Source of the DNA: Flammeovirgaceae bacterium UBA5008
GTDB lineage: Bacteria; Bacteroidota; Bacteroidia; Cytophagales; Cyclobacteriaceae
Assembly (NCBI GenBank): GCA_002398365.1
Contig: DGYK01000069.1
Location: forward strand, 103,912-160,687
Reading direction: 5' to 3'
Length of the DNA: 56,776 nt
Below are positions 32,743 through 40,748 of this stretch, one piece after another. Each line of letters opens with the position of its first letter. Positions within the stretch are counted from its first letter, which is position 1. The notes beneath the pieces are model-generated. The model worked only from the letters and a program-made list of their open reading frames with translations, searched no databases and had not been told where the DNA came from. The translations under genes and the position numbers were made by a program.

Positions 32743-34296
32743 TTAAGTGGGTTTTCGCTTTACCACCGCATCTCGCAGCGGCTTTTCCTTCACCCGCCAG
32801 GTGAATCCCTTCAGCTGCCGGTCTTCTTTTTTTAATTCGTGGATAGGAATCAACTGCGCATCTGGTTTGATATAAAAGCTCACATTATTTACCCGCCCTT
32901 TTACAAAATTGATACGCATGTTGCTGCAAATCATTTTATTCATTCCCATGGTCACCATCAACTTCACCAGCAAGCTGTCGGTTTTAATAATATCTTTTTC
33001 CTCTAAGGCAAAATAGAGACTTTCGCCATTGCCCTGCACCAACACGTGATCAATGTTTCGTCCGTCAAAATAAGCGGTCATTTTACGGCCTTTGATTTGA
33101 TTAAAGTTTTTCATCGAATCCTGAGAGGCTACAAAAGAATTGGTGATCATGTAAATCTTATCGATTTTCTTATTCTTCAAAGCCACCCGAATGGAGTCGG
33201 CTGTCATCTGATTGTCTTCGGTCCATAAAATCGGGTCATGGTAGAGATACAAAATCGAATCCGCAGAAACATACGCCAACGAGTCGGCAGAGCCACGCAA
33301 ATTGGTCTTATAGATTTTGACATGATTATAGGCCAGTAATCGCTTTTTTTTCGGATTAGGGTTTTCGATTGAAATCAAGGTGTCGGCTGAAAGAAAAAGA
33401 GTATCGCCATCATCATCTATTTTAGCCATAAAAGCATTGCCATACACTTTCGAAATTCCGGCCTTGCGGTCGTAGTAACCATCATCACCATACACGGTCA
33501 ATTTCTCTGTTTTAGAAGTCATAGCAACGCTTCCCTTCGAACGATAGAATTTTTTCACATCATCCAGAAAATTCTGATTGCCCCGCATGCGGTAGTTGGG
33601 CGTTTCAAAATCTCCACTTTCCAGCATAGAAAGCTTTTGAATGGTATTATAGCTACCCCCTTTGTAAATGGCTGTTTTGCCATCTTTTCCTTTTACACGG
33701 GTGGTATCCCTAAAATAAATAACACGTGTTTTCGAATTGTACTGAAGTGTGTCGGATAGCAACGTATAGTCAACATTCTCTCCTATTACATCTGTTTTGA
33801 ACGAAGCCACATTAACGGGCACATCATAATAGCCTTTTTGGCTCACAAGGGTATTGGTGGTGTCTACCAACTTTCCGCCATTGAAATACCTCGCTTCATT
33901 TTTCACCCGGTCATAATCGAGAAAATCGGTATACAGGCGCGCCAACCCCAGCTTCACAAACACTACTTTTTTTCGGAGTTTGGCCACTTTTGTATTGCCA
34001 TCGTAGATCAAACCCAAAGCCGTTATATCCACCGAATCACCTTCTGTAATATGGACTCGACCGTAGGCTTCTAATTGATTTTTTGATCTGAAAAAGTAGG
34101 CTGAATCGCAATAGATGGTGGTAGCATTTTGCTCAAAAACCACGTTTCCAATCAGGCGATCAAACCGCTCTCCGTCTTTCATTATTCCGTAGGCATTATC
34201 CGCTTTTTTAAGCTGCACACGCTTTTGCGCCCAGCCTGAGTTGGCTATTCCCGCAAGGAATAAAAAAAGAAGAATTGATTTTGAAGCAAAATTCAT
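32743..34296 (-). CDS. OstA-like (LptA/LptD N-domain) periplasmic protein
   Basis: A 517-residue exported protein with a signal peptide (MNFASKSILLFLFLAG...SGWAQ). OstA-type repeated beta strands follow: VVFEQNATTIYCDSAYFFRSKNQLEAYGRVHITEGDSVDITALGLIYDG and later copies (KTEKLTVYGDDGYYDRKAGISKVYGNAFM). The family binds or passes lipopolysaccharide on its way to the outer membrane. It is longer than LptA and lacks a C-terminal barrel that I can see. I chose ATG 34296; an ATG at 34311 is possible. It is divergent from tilS with only about 30 bases between start codons. Confidence 0.82.
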   Translation of the reverse strand: MNFASKSILLFLFLAGIANSGWAQKRVQLKKADNAYGIMKDGERFDRLIGNVVFEQNATTIYCDSAYFFRSKNQLEAYGRVHITEGDSVDITALGLIYDGNTKVAKLRKKVVFVKLGLARLYTDFLDYDRVKNEARYFNGGKLVDTTNTLVSQKGYYDVPVNVASFKTDVIGENVDYTLLSDTLQYNSKTRVIYFRDTTRVKGKDGKTAIYKGGSYNTIQKLSMLESGDFETPNYRMRGNQNFLDDVKKFYRSKGSVAMTSKTEKLTVYGDDGYYDRKAGISKVYGNAFMAKIDDDGDTLFLSADTLISIENPNPKKKRLLAYNHVKIYKTNLRGSADSLAYVSADSILYLYHDPILWTEDNQMTADSIRVALKNKKIDKIYMITNSFVASQDSMKNFNQIKGRKMTAYFDGRNIDHVLVQGNGESLYFALEEKDIIKTDSLLVKLMVTMGMNKMICSNMRINFVKGRVNNVSFYIKPDAQLIPIHELKKEDRQLKGFTWRVKEKPLRDAVVKRKPT

Positions 34297-34325
34297 CTGC
34301 TGGTAGTTCATCTTTACATTTGTAC

Positions 34326-35669
34326 GTGCTTCAAAAATTCCAATTGCATATTGCACAATGGTGCAAAACTACCGATAAAATTCTTTTGGCGGTAAGTGGT
34401 GGCCTGGATTCCATGGCCATGCTGCATTTGTTTGTGGAGTCTGGGTATAAGGTGGCAGTAGCGCATTGCAATTTTCAGCTTCGCGGTCTGGAGTCGGACG
34501 AAGATGAGCGCTGGCTGAGTGCCTATTGCGAGAAGCGAAAGATTCCATTTCATAGTAATCGCTTTCACACCAATAATTATGCCATCGCCCACGGTATTTC
34601 CGTTCAAATGGCCGCCCGTGAGTTGCGCTATCAATGGTTTGAACAATTGCGTGACGATCAGGGTATGGAGTGGATAGCTACGGCCCATCATCATAACGAC
34701 TCCATCGAAACTATTCTTCTGAATTTGGCGAAGGGTACAAGCCTACAGGGACTTCAAGGTATAGCGGCTGTGAATGTGCACCTGCTTCGACCTTTGCTCT
34801 TTGCCACTCGCCATGAGTTGGAAAAGTGGGTAGCCGAAAAGGGAATTGCTTGGCGCGAAGATCAAAGCAATCAGACAGATGATTACCAACGCAATTTTAT
34901 ACGTCACCAAATTGTACCTCGCTTTTTAGAAGTGAATTCATCTTTTGAAACAAGCATGACTAAAACTGCTTCCAAACTTGCAGGCTCGCTGTTATTGGTT
35001 AATCAGGCGGTCAGTGATTGGAAGAAACGCTTTTGGCAAAACACGGGTAATATGGTTCATCTGGCCAAAGTAGGATTCAACGAAGAGAACACCGATGGTT
35101 ACAACTTGGCCATTCTATGGGAAATTCTAAAAGACTACGGTTTTCATTACGATCAGTGTGTTCAAATTTTGGCGGCACGCCATGGCCAGCCCGGAAAGAA
35201 ATTTTTAACAACTACCCACGGATTGACCATCGATCGGGAGGTGCTTGTACTGGCACCCATTCAAACTACGTTTACCAATGAAGCCGTGGTCATTACAAAT
35301 GATCAAACAAAAGCATCTCACTTTGGACATACTTTGACCATCCAGCGAAGCGTTAAACCAGAAGATATTGATCGAAACAAACAGGTTGCTACGTTGAATG
35401 AAGAAATGATCCGGTTTCCGCTTACTTGGCGAAAATGGAGAGAGGGCGATTGGTTCGTTCCCTTCGGGATGAAAAACCGGAAGAAAATCAGCGATTTCCT
35501 CATTGACACGAAAGTTTCGCTGGCAGAGAAAGAATCGGTGACGGTGTTGGAATCAGAAGGCGAAATAATTTGGGTGGTAGGACACCGGATTGACGACCGT
35601 TATAAAGTCACAGAATCAACGGAACGCGCACTAATTTTTCAACTGGTGAAAGCTGATAAAAATCAGTAG
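34326..35669 (+). CDS. tilS: tRNA(Ile)-lysidine synthetase
   Basis: TilS changes C34 of the AUA-reading tRNA-Ile to lysidine, making it read AUA rather than AUG. The 447 residues show the PP-loop AVSGGLDSMAML near residue 24, HHHNDSIETILL near 120, a middle domain and the C-terminal TilS_C part (WRKWREGDWFVPFGMKNRKKISDFLID, ending with GHRIDDRYKVT). The start is GTG 34326 (MLQKFQLHIAQW), which gives the usual family beginning. An upstream TTG (34275) would run into the ostA start region. It is followed by mdh after 87 bases. Confidence 0.92.
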   Translation: MLQKFQLHIAQWCKTTDKILLAVSGGLDSMAMLHLFVESGYKVAVAHCNFQLRGLESDEDERWLSAYCEKRKIPFHSNRFHTNNYAIAHGISVQMAARELRYQWFEQLRDDQGMEWIATAHHHNDSIETILLNLAKGTSLQGLQGIAAVNVHLLRPLLFATRHELEKWVAEKGIAWREDQSNQTDDYQRNFIRHQIVPRFLEVNSSFETSMTKTASKLAGSLLLVNQAVSDWKKRFWQNTGNMVHLAKVGFNEENTDGYNLAILWEILKDYGFHYDQCVQILAARHGQPGKKFLTTTHGLTIDREVLVLAPIQTTFTNEAVVITNDQTKASHFGHTLTIQRSVKPEDIDRNKQVATLNEEMIRFPLTWRKWREGDWFVPFGMKNRKKISDFLIDTKVSLAEKESVTVLESEGEIIWVVGHRIDDRYKVTESTERALIFQLVKADKNQ

Positions 35670-35756
35670 CCTAATTTTTGTGATTCCCTTTTCTTTTGAA
35701 GGTTCGATTGATAACTTCGCGGCCTGATTTTACACCACTAAAAATAAAAATCCTTT

Positions 35757-36689
35757 ATGAAAATCACTGTAGTAGGAGCCGGAAACGTAGGTGCTACCTG
35801 TGCCGATGTGCTGGCGTATAAAGAAATTGCCAACGAAATTGTATTAGTAGACATTCGTGAAGGTTTTGCCGAAGGCAAGGCGCTGGATATCTGGCAAAAA
35901 GCACCCATCGATTTGTACGATAGCCGTACCGTTGGTTCTACGAACGACTATACCAAAACTGCCAATTCAGATGTGGTGGTGATCACCTCTGGTTTGCCAC
36001 GCAAGCCCGGAATGACCCGTGACGATTTGATCGGCACGAATGCGGGCATTGTAAAATCAGTGACTGAAAATGTGGTGAAGCACTCGCCTAACGCGATTAT
36101 AATTGTCGTTTCCAATCCTTTGGATGTAATGACCTACCAGGCGCACATTACTTCAAAGCTACCCAGAACCCGCGTGATGGGTATGGCAGGTATCTTGGAT
36201 ACCGCCCGCTATCGTGCTTTCTTGGCAGAAGCATTAAATGTTTCTCCGAAAGATATTCAGGCGATGTTATTGGGTGGTCATGGCGATACAATGGTGCCAC
36301 TTCCACGTTACACTACGGTAGGAGGAATTCCGGTAACAGAATTGATTGCCAAAGATAAATTGAACGCCATCATTGAGCGCACGAAAGTAGGTGGCGGTGA
36401 GTTGGTAAAATTGATGGGCACTTCAGCATGGTATGCACCCGGTTCGGCTGCTGCTCAAATGGTGGAAGCGATTGTGAAAGACCAACGCAGAGTATTGCCG
36501 GTATGTATGCAACTCGATGGGGAGTATGGCATTAAGAATTGCTACCTCGGTGTGCCGGTTATTTTAGGCAAGAATGGTATTGAAAAAGTAATTGAGCTCG
36601 AATTGAATAGCGAAGAAAGAGCATTACTCGAAACCAGCCGTCAGCATGTACAAGAGGTGATGGATGTGTTGGATAAGTTGGGTAAGTAA
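35757..36689 (+). CDS. mdh: Malate dehydrogenase
   Basis: The NAD-dependent enzyme of the citric acid cycle that interconverts malate and oxaloacetate. The 310 residues have the Rossmann motif VGAGNVGATCADVLA, the NAD-selective Asp in IVLVDIREG, substrate-binding Arg in GLPRKPGMTRDDL (positions after 80), VSNPLDVMTY, and the catalytic His in LGGHGDTMVP near 174. It is the lactate/malate dehydrogenase-like type typical of this phylum. A strong hairpin terminator follows. Confidence 0.96.
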   Translation: MKITVVGAGNVGATCADVLAYKEIANEIVLVDIREGFAEGKALDIWQKAPIDLYDSRTVGSTNDYTKTANSDVVVITSGLPRKPGMTRDDLIGTNAGIVKSVTENVVKHSPNAIIIVVSNPLDVMTYQAHITSKLPRTRVMGMAGILDTARYRAFLAEALNVSPKDIQAMLLGGHGDTMVPLPRYTTVGGIPVTELIAKDKLNAIIERTKVGGGELVKLMGTSAWYAPGSAAAQMVEAIVKDQRRVLPVCMQLDGEYGIKNCYLGVPVILGKNGIEKVIELELNSEERALLETSRQHVQEVMDVLDKLGK

Positions 36690-36710
36690 AATTAACTTTC
36701 AACGAAAATG

Positions 36711-36736
36711 AAATGCCGGGCGAGAGTCCGGCATTT
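36711..36736 (+). terminator. Rho-independent terminator of mdh
   Basis: Perfect stem AATGCCGG / CCGGCATT with an 8-base loop and then a T run. It sits 22 bases after the mdh stop. Confidence 0.9.
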
Positions 36737-36770
36737 TTGTTTGAAATGACTTTTAGAAATAAATGGAGGA

Positions 36771-38243
36771 TTATCTAGAGATAGTCTTCAAAGACTTTAC
36801 AAACTCTTTCTCATCCTCATCCATAGCCTCAATGACATTGACAGGCCATTTAGAGGTGATCCTATTGTAGATTATACGGTCCTGTGGATCATAACTATCC
36901 AACTCATCAAATCGCCTACCGGTTTGACGAATCGACTCTTCGCCCCTCAATTGATGAAATGCTGTTCGAATTTTGTCTTTCACCTCAAAGTAATATCCGT
37001 ATGTCACCGAATCGTCTATCGTAACAGAAATCAAATTACCATTGCTATTTTTCGATTGGAAATTTTTTATTTCTGTGATCAAATTCTCCAACGGAATCTG
37101 TTGGCCATTTACTGTTACAAAATCAGGGGCTATATGAACTTGCATTAGCTCTCCTTTAAAATCCTCTGAGTGATCACGAGGAAGACATGGTTCAGCCATT
37201 GATGAATTACAAAGAGGCCATAATCTTTCTCTAATGCCTGTAGCAGCATGTTCATCAGATAGGTGTGTTCCCCACAAAATTTGGTGGACATAGTTCTTAC
37301 GCAACTCCACCCGAAGGTTTCTTACATCCACCATCCGTACATTTTTGTCGACATAAAGAACCCATAGCAGCTGATCTCTTTCGTATTCTGATAATTGTTC
37401 TTTTTCAAACGCAATAAGGTCAGGAAACTCAGAGTAATTGATTTGTTGAAGTTGATTGTCTGCGTTTTTAGATAGCAGGCCAACTTGTGATGAATCTGAA
37501 ACAAGCGCGCCTAAAAATAACTCTCGTGCCAATATTTTTCTCGGTGCTACATATGGATGTGTTGCTGTTGGCAAATTCAATTGTACATACGTTGAAGCCT
37601 GGAACTTACCTAATATGTTGTTGATGATCGCTCCATTGGCAAAGGAAAGTTGTGACAGCAAAAATGCCGTGGTAAAAATGATGATAGCGCTCATAGCCAT
37701 CATCTTTAAAATAGAGTTTTTGAAAACCAAACGCAGCATTAACCAAGAATGCAAGTAAAGAACCACCAGCATGGCAATGAACAGAGATCGATACTCGTTT
37801 GTAAAGTTTATGAATAAAAAGACTGGGATAACAACATTGATAATCGCCCAAAAGGTGGCCATCTTGAAATACCAAAAAATGAAATACCCCTGATAACCGC
37901 TCAGATTATTTAAAATGGCTCGCTTGCGGTAACCTTTTACTCCTTTCAAGGCTGAAGGTCGCGCGATGATATGACTCACAACCAGACTGAATGAGAAAAA
38001 ACACGCAAGACAAGCATAGAAAAAGCTGAAGAACCGGGCCTCGCTGTTACTTAAAGTAAATACCTCATCAACTACTGTATTGTAAGAAAAAAACCGAAAG
38101 GCCTCCTTGACAGAAATCAATAAGAAAAAAATGACAATCGAACCGGTCAACCAAATACCAGCATACATCCAAACCTGATATTTACTCAGGCTCAGGTTTT
38201 GGTAAGTAAACGGTTTTCGTAAAAATCCTTTTTGTAAAGTCAT
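36771..38243 (-). CDS. Multi-TM protein with C-terminal ExbD-like domain
   Basis: A 490-residue protein of unknown role. Five membrane segments (about 26-46, 70-92, 118-144, 152-173 and 177-198) are followed by a soluble part (200-490). The end of the soluble part (about 370-475) looks like the periplasmic domain of Bacteroidota ExbD: VTVNGQQIPLENLITEIKN, then ISVTIDDSVTYGYYFEVKDKI, then RTAFHQLRGEESIRQTGRRFDELD. An earlier stretch, VLYVDKNVRMVDVRNLRVELRKN (about 289-312), may be a second related unit. ExbD passes proton-motive energy to TonB with ExbB. The fused shape here is unusual. It overlaps the methyltransferase gene by 4 bases, so it is in an operon with it. Confidence 0.6.
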   Translation of the reverse strand: MTLQKGFLRKPFTYQNLSLSKYQVWMYAGIWLTGSIVIFFLLISVKEAFRFFSYNTVVDEVFTLSNSEARFFSFFYACLACFFSFSLVVSHIIARPSALKGVKGYRKRAILNNLSGYQGYFIFWYFKMATFWAIINVVIPVFLFINFTNEYRSLFIAMLVVLYLHSWLMLRLVFKNSILKMMAMSAIIIFTTAFLLSQLSFANGAIINNILGKFQASTYVQLNLPTATHPYVAPRKILARELFLGALVSDSSQVGLLSKNADNQLQQINYSEFPDLIAFEKEQLSEYERDQLLWVLYVDKNVRMVDVRNLRVELRKNYVHQILWGTHLSDEHAATGIRERLWPLCNSSMAEPCLPRDHSEDFKGELMQVHIAPDFVTVNGQQIPLENLITEIKNFQSKNSNGNLISVTIDDSVTYGYYFEVKDKIRTAFHQLRGEESIRQTGRRFDELDSYDPQDRIIYNRITSKWPVNVIEAMDEDEKEFVKSLKTISR

Positions 38244-38998
38244 TGCTTACTTGCCACGTAAAGCACTTCATTATTTTGCACACCAAATCGTTCTGAAACG
38301 GTGGTGGCAAAATTGTTCTCTTCGGCTTTTAGGCCCGCACGCTCAATGCGTTTAGGATAATCTTTTCCGAACAAACGCACATGGTCGTCCTGACCAAACA
38401 CACGCTCGCGCTCGCGCGGATCGGTGATGGAGTTATCCTCAAAGGTCACATCGGGAATGGGTGAAAAAAACGGCACTTGCAAAATGGCCCAACCACCCGG
38501 TTTGAGCACGCGTCTGATTTCACTCATGGCTTTGATATCGTCTTGCACGTGTTCGAGCACGTGGTTGCAGAGCACCACATCAAAATGATTTTCACCAAAG
38601 GGAATTTGATGGATGTCCATTTTCACTTTCGCCAAAGGCGACTCAATGTCGGCTGTAATGTAGCCTTCGCCATGTTGTGTTTCAAATGGCTTCATAAAGC
38701 AATGCTCGGGTGCTATGTGCAGCACCTTCAGTTTGGTTTCAAAGAAATTGGTTTTCTGTTGCAAGTAGAGCCAGATGAGTCGGTGGCGCTCTAAACTGAG
38801 GCAACTTGCACAAAGGGCATTAGGTCGTGGGTTGATGCGTCCGTACGGCAAAAACTGGCGGTAGTGGCTTTTGCAGATGGGGCACTCCACGCGGTTGCCG
38901 GCATAAAAAATGCCCAGAGCCTTCAGGCCTACTCCACTAAAAAGTTGAAGGTATTTACGAGGTACGTAGCGTATCAGGACAGAAATCAATTTTTTCAT
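38240..38998 (-). CDS. Class I SAM-dependent methyltransferase with zinc-ribbon N-terminus
   Basis: A 252-residue protein. After a short hydrophobic start, a CPIC...CASC pair (about 40-70) suggests a zinc ribbon, followed by a methyltransferase domain: LHIAPEHCFM, ITADIESPLAKVKMDIHQIPFGENHFDVVLCNHVLEHV and IRRVLKPGGWAILQVPF (SAM-binding motifs I, post I and III). The C-terminus has FGQDDHVRLFGKDYPKRIERAG. The target is unknown; many relatives are in surface-polysaccharide regions. ATG 38998 is the likely start; a far upstream ATG (39034) would overlap the promoter. It is followed by the ExbD-like gene. Confidence 0.8.
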   Translation of the reverse strand: MKKLISVLIRYVPRKYLQLFSGVGLKALGIFYAGNRVECPICKSHYRQFLPYGRINPRPNALCASCLSLERHRLIWLYLQQKTNFFETKLKVLHIAPEHCFMKPFETQHGEGYITADIESPLAKVKMDIHQIPFGENHFDVVLCNHVLEHVQDDIKAMSEIRRVLKPGGWAILQVPFFSPIPDVTFEDNSITDPRERERVFGQDDHVRLFGKDYPKRIERAGLKAEENNFATTVSERFGVQNNEVLYVASKQ

Positions 38999-39004
38999 GG
39001 GCAG

Positions 39005-39034
39005 CAAAGATAAGTTTCCGCAGGCGGGTTTCAA
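39005..39034 (-). promoter_or_regulatory. Methyltransferase promoter (TTG-N19-TATCTTTG), possibly leaderless
   Basis: On the minus strand TTG (39034-39032) and TATCTTTG (39012-39005) are 19 bases apart, a full match to the consensus. The start of transcription would fall near 38999, right at the ATG at 38998, so the mRNA may have almost no leader. Confidence 0.6.
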
Positions 39035-39067
39035 GATGACGCGCTAAATTTGGAGCGGGGATCGGCC

Positions 39068-39140
39068 AGCGATTGTAGCGGAAATCCCGATAGCTATCGG
39101 GATTAAAGCGAAAAGCCTCCGATAGCTATCGGAGCTCGCC
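39068..39140 (+). repeat. Dispersed intergenic repeat, copy B, with twin palindromes
   Basis: The copy begins AGCGATTGTAGCGGAAA and shares 17 bases with copy A at 16618. A perfect 20-base palindrome around CCGATAGCTATCGG (39084-39103) follows, then TAAAGCGAAAAGCC. A second perfect palindrome of 18 bases with the same CCGATAGCTATCGG core (39117-39134) is inside. It stands in the divergent region between the methyltransferase and the sigma factor gene. Confidence 0.75.
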
Positions 39141-39261
39141 TCGAGTGGCAGGCCGCCAAAAAACCGGTAATTTTTTAGGTAGACTAAAACTATTTAGGGC
39201 AATCCGCCATCTTTATAGTACCAACCCGCAGGATGTGGCCGAAACTCTACTCGACATTGCT

Positions 39262-39864
39262 ATGATGCACTCAGACTCCCTGATCGCAAGGGCCCGCGAA
39301 GGGGATAAAACTGCCCAAAGCAAGCTGGTGCAGCTATGGTATAAACGCATTTACAACTTCGGCTACAAGTTTTTCTACGACCACGATTTGGCCATGGAGG
39401 TGGCGCAGAAGACTTTCATTAGCATGCACAAAAACATTGCAGGCCTGCAAGAAGTGACTCGATTTAAGTCGTGGTTGTATACCATTGCGGTGAACTACTG
39501 CCGGGAAGAGGCACGCAAGCGAAAGACGAACCGTGCCATATCGCTCAACGACCTGAAACCGGGGGAAGGCGAAGAGAGCTATCGGTGGGAAGAGAGCCAC
39601 CAGCGAAGAGAAAACCCGGAGCGGCAACTGCGACAATCAGAGTTGTCGGACTTGCTGCAGAGTTGCCTGATGGAATTGAGTGCGGAGCAACGCGAGGTGG
39701 TGATTATGAAGGAGTATGAGGGGTTGAAGTTTAGGGAGATTGCGGAGACGCTAGGCATCTCGGAAAACACGGTGAAATCCAGAATGTATTATGGGTTGGA
39801 GGGGCTGAAGAAAATTTTGGAGCAGAAGAAGATTACGAAAGAAACAATTGGTTATGAACTATAA
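39262..39864 (+). CDS. ECF-type RNA polymerase sigma factor
   Basis: A 200-residue sigma factor. Region 2 is visible as DHDLAMEVAQKTFISMHKNI and RFKSWLYTIAVNYCREEARKRK, and region 4 as LMELSAEQREVVIMKEYEGLKFREIAETLGISENTVKSRMYYGLEGL. A spacer rich in Arg and Glu joins them. ATG 39262 is chosen; an upstream GTG at 39145 would translate part of the repeat. The anti-sigma-like gene overlaps its 3' end, and together they likely respond to an envelope signal. I did not find a copy of the ECF-type promoter near it, so self-regulation is not shown. Confidence 0.88.
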   Translation: MMHSDSLIARAREGDKTAQSKLVQLWYKRIYNFGYKFFYDHDLAMEVAQKTFISMHKNIAGLQEVTRFKSWLYTIAVNYCREEARKRKTNRAISLNDLKPGEGEESYRWEESHQRRENPERQLRQSELSDLLQSCLMELSAEQREVVIMKEYEGLKFREIAETLGISENTVKSRMYYGLEGLKKILEQKKITKETIGYEL

Positions 39865-40699
39865 ACCAGACGAGGGCACGCTGATTTCTTACCTGTATGG
39901 TGAGCTGAGTGCCGATGAAGCCGCGAAAGTGCAAGTGTATTTACAAGCTAATCCGGAAGAGCTGAAGAAATGGCAAGCGCTGAGCAACACAAAAGATGTG
40001 ATGGCGCACGTGCAAGACAAGGAAGTGATTGCGCCACCGATCTTTATGGACGATACGAAGGTGGTTTCGTTTTGGAATAACAACTATTTCAAAACGGTGA
40101 TGAGTATTGCAGCTTCAATTCTGTTCTTGATGGTAGCTGGTAAACTTTTAGGAACGGAAATCAACTATCAGCAAGGCGAATTGAAAATTAGTTTTGGAGG
40201 AAAGAAAGAGCAGACAGAATTGCCTCCTTCTCAGCCGCTGTTGACAGAATCGAAAGTGCAGGAAATGATTCAATCTTCGTTAGCTAAAAATAACGAGGTG
40301 ATAGCTGCGAATTGGACAGAAGATCAGAAACGGTTGAGTCAATCGATTCGCCAGAACTTAGCGCAAAACTCGCGGAAGATTGATGAATTGATGAAGACAG
40401 CTTCAGATGCTTCGCAAGAGCAAGTGCGTGGCTTTGTGGCAAGCTTGCAATCGGAAAACCTGAAGTTGATGAAAGATTACTTTCAGCTTTCGACTGCCGA
40501 TCAGAAAAAATACACCGAAAGCTTATTGGTCGATTTTTCGGAATATCTGAAGGAGCAACGCAAACAAGATCTGATGATTTTGCAAACACGCGTGAACAGT
40601 ATAGAGAAAAATACCGATCAATTTAAGCAAGAAACGGAGCAGATATTGGCCAACATTATCTCTACCCCGATGAATAAAAGCAATCGGAATAGTTATTAG
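39854..40699 (+). CDS. Anti-sigma-like membrane protein
   Basis: A 281-residue protein. A cytoplasmic N-terminal part (about 1-78) starts with DEGTLISYLYGELSADEAAKVQVYLQANPEELKKW, as in anti-sigma factors, but has no zinc-binding Cys/His set. One membrane segment (about 80-98) follows, then a long periplasmic region with a predicted coiled coil rich in Gln, Lys and Ser (about 130-270). It would hold the sigma factor at the membrane. Its ATG lies 11 bases inside the sigma gene, so translation is coupled. The trigger and any proteolytic step are unknown. Confidence 0.72.
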   Translation: MNYKPDEGTLISYLYGELSADEAAKVQVYLQANPEELKKWQALSNTKDVMAHVQDKEVIAPPIFMDDTKVVSFWNNNYFKTVMSIAASILFLMVAGKLLGTEINYQQGELKISFGGKKEQTELPPSQPLLTESKVQEMIQSSLAKNNEVIAANWTEDQKRLSQSIRQNLAQNSRKIDELMKTASDASQEQVRGFVASLQSENLKLMKDYFQLSTADQKKYTESLLVDFSEYLKEQRKQDLMILQTRVNSIEKNTDQFKQETEQILANIISTPMNKSNRNSY

Positions 40700-40748
40700 T
40701 TAATCGTTAACAGAATTACGAATTAGGAACTTAAAAATTGATAATAGT

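Noticed and set aside
34315..34322. TACATTTG as tilS promoter
   Set aside because: It matches TAnnTTTG, but transcription would start at the GTG start itself and no -33 TTG is at a good distance. I kept the start but not the promoter.
34275..34356. Long N-termini of tilS (TTG 34275) and of ostA (34356)
   Set aside because: The two frames would overlap in opposite directions, and both have internal starts that fit their families (GTG 34326, ATG 34296).
39145..39262. Sigma factor start at GTG 39145
   Set aside because: The added 39 residues would read part of the dispersed repeat and do not look like a sigma factor N-terminus.
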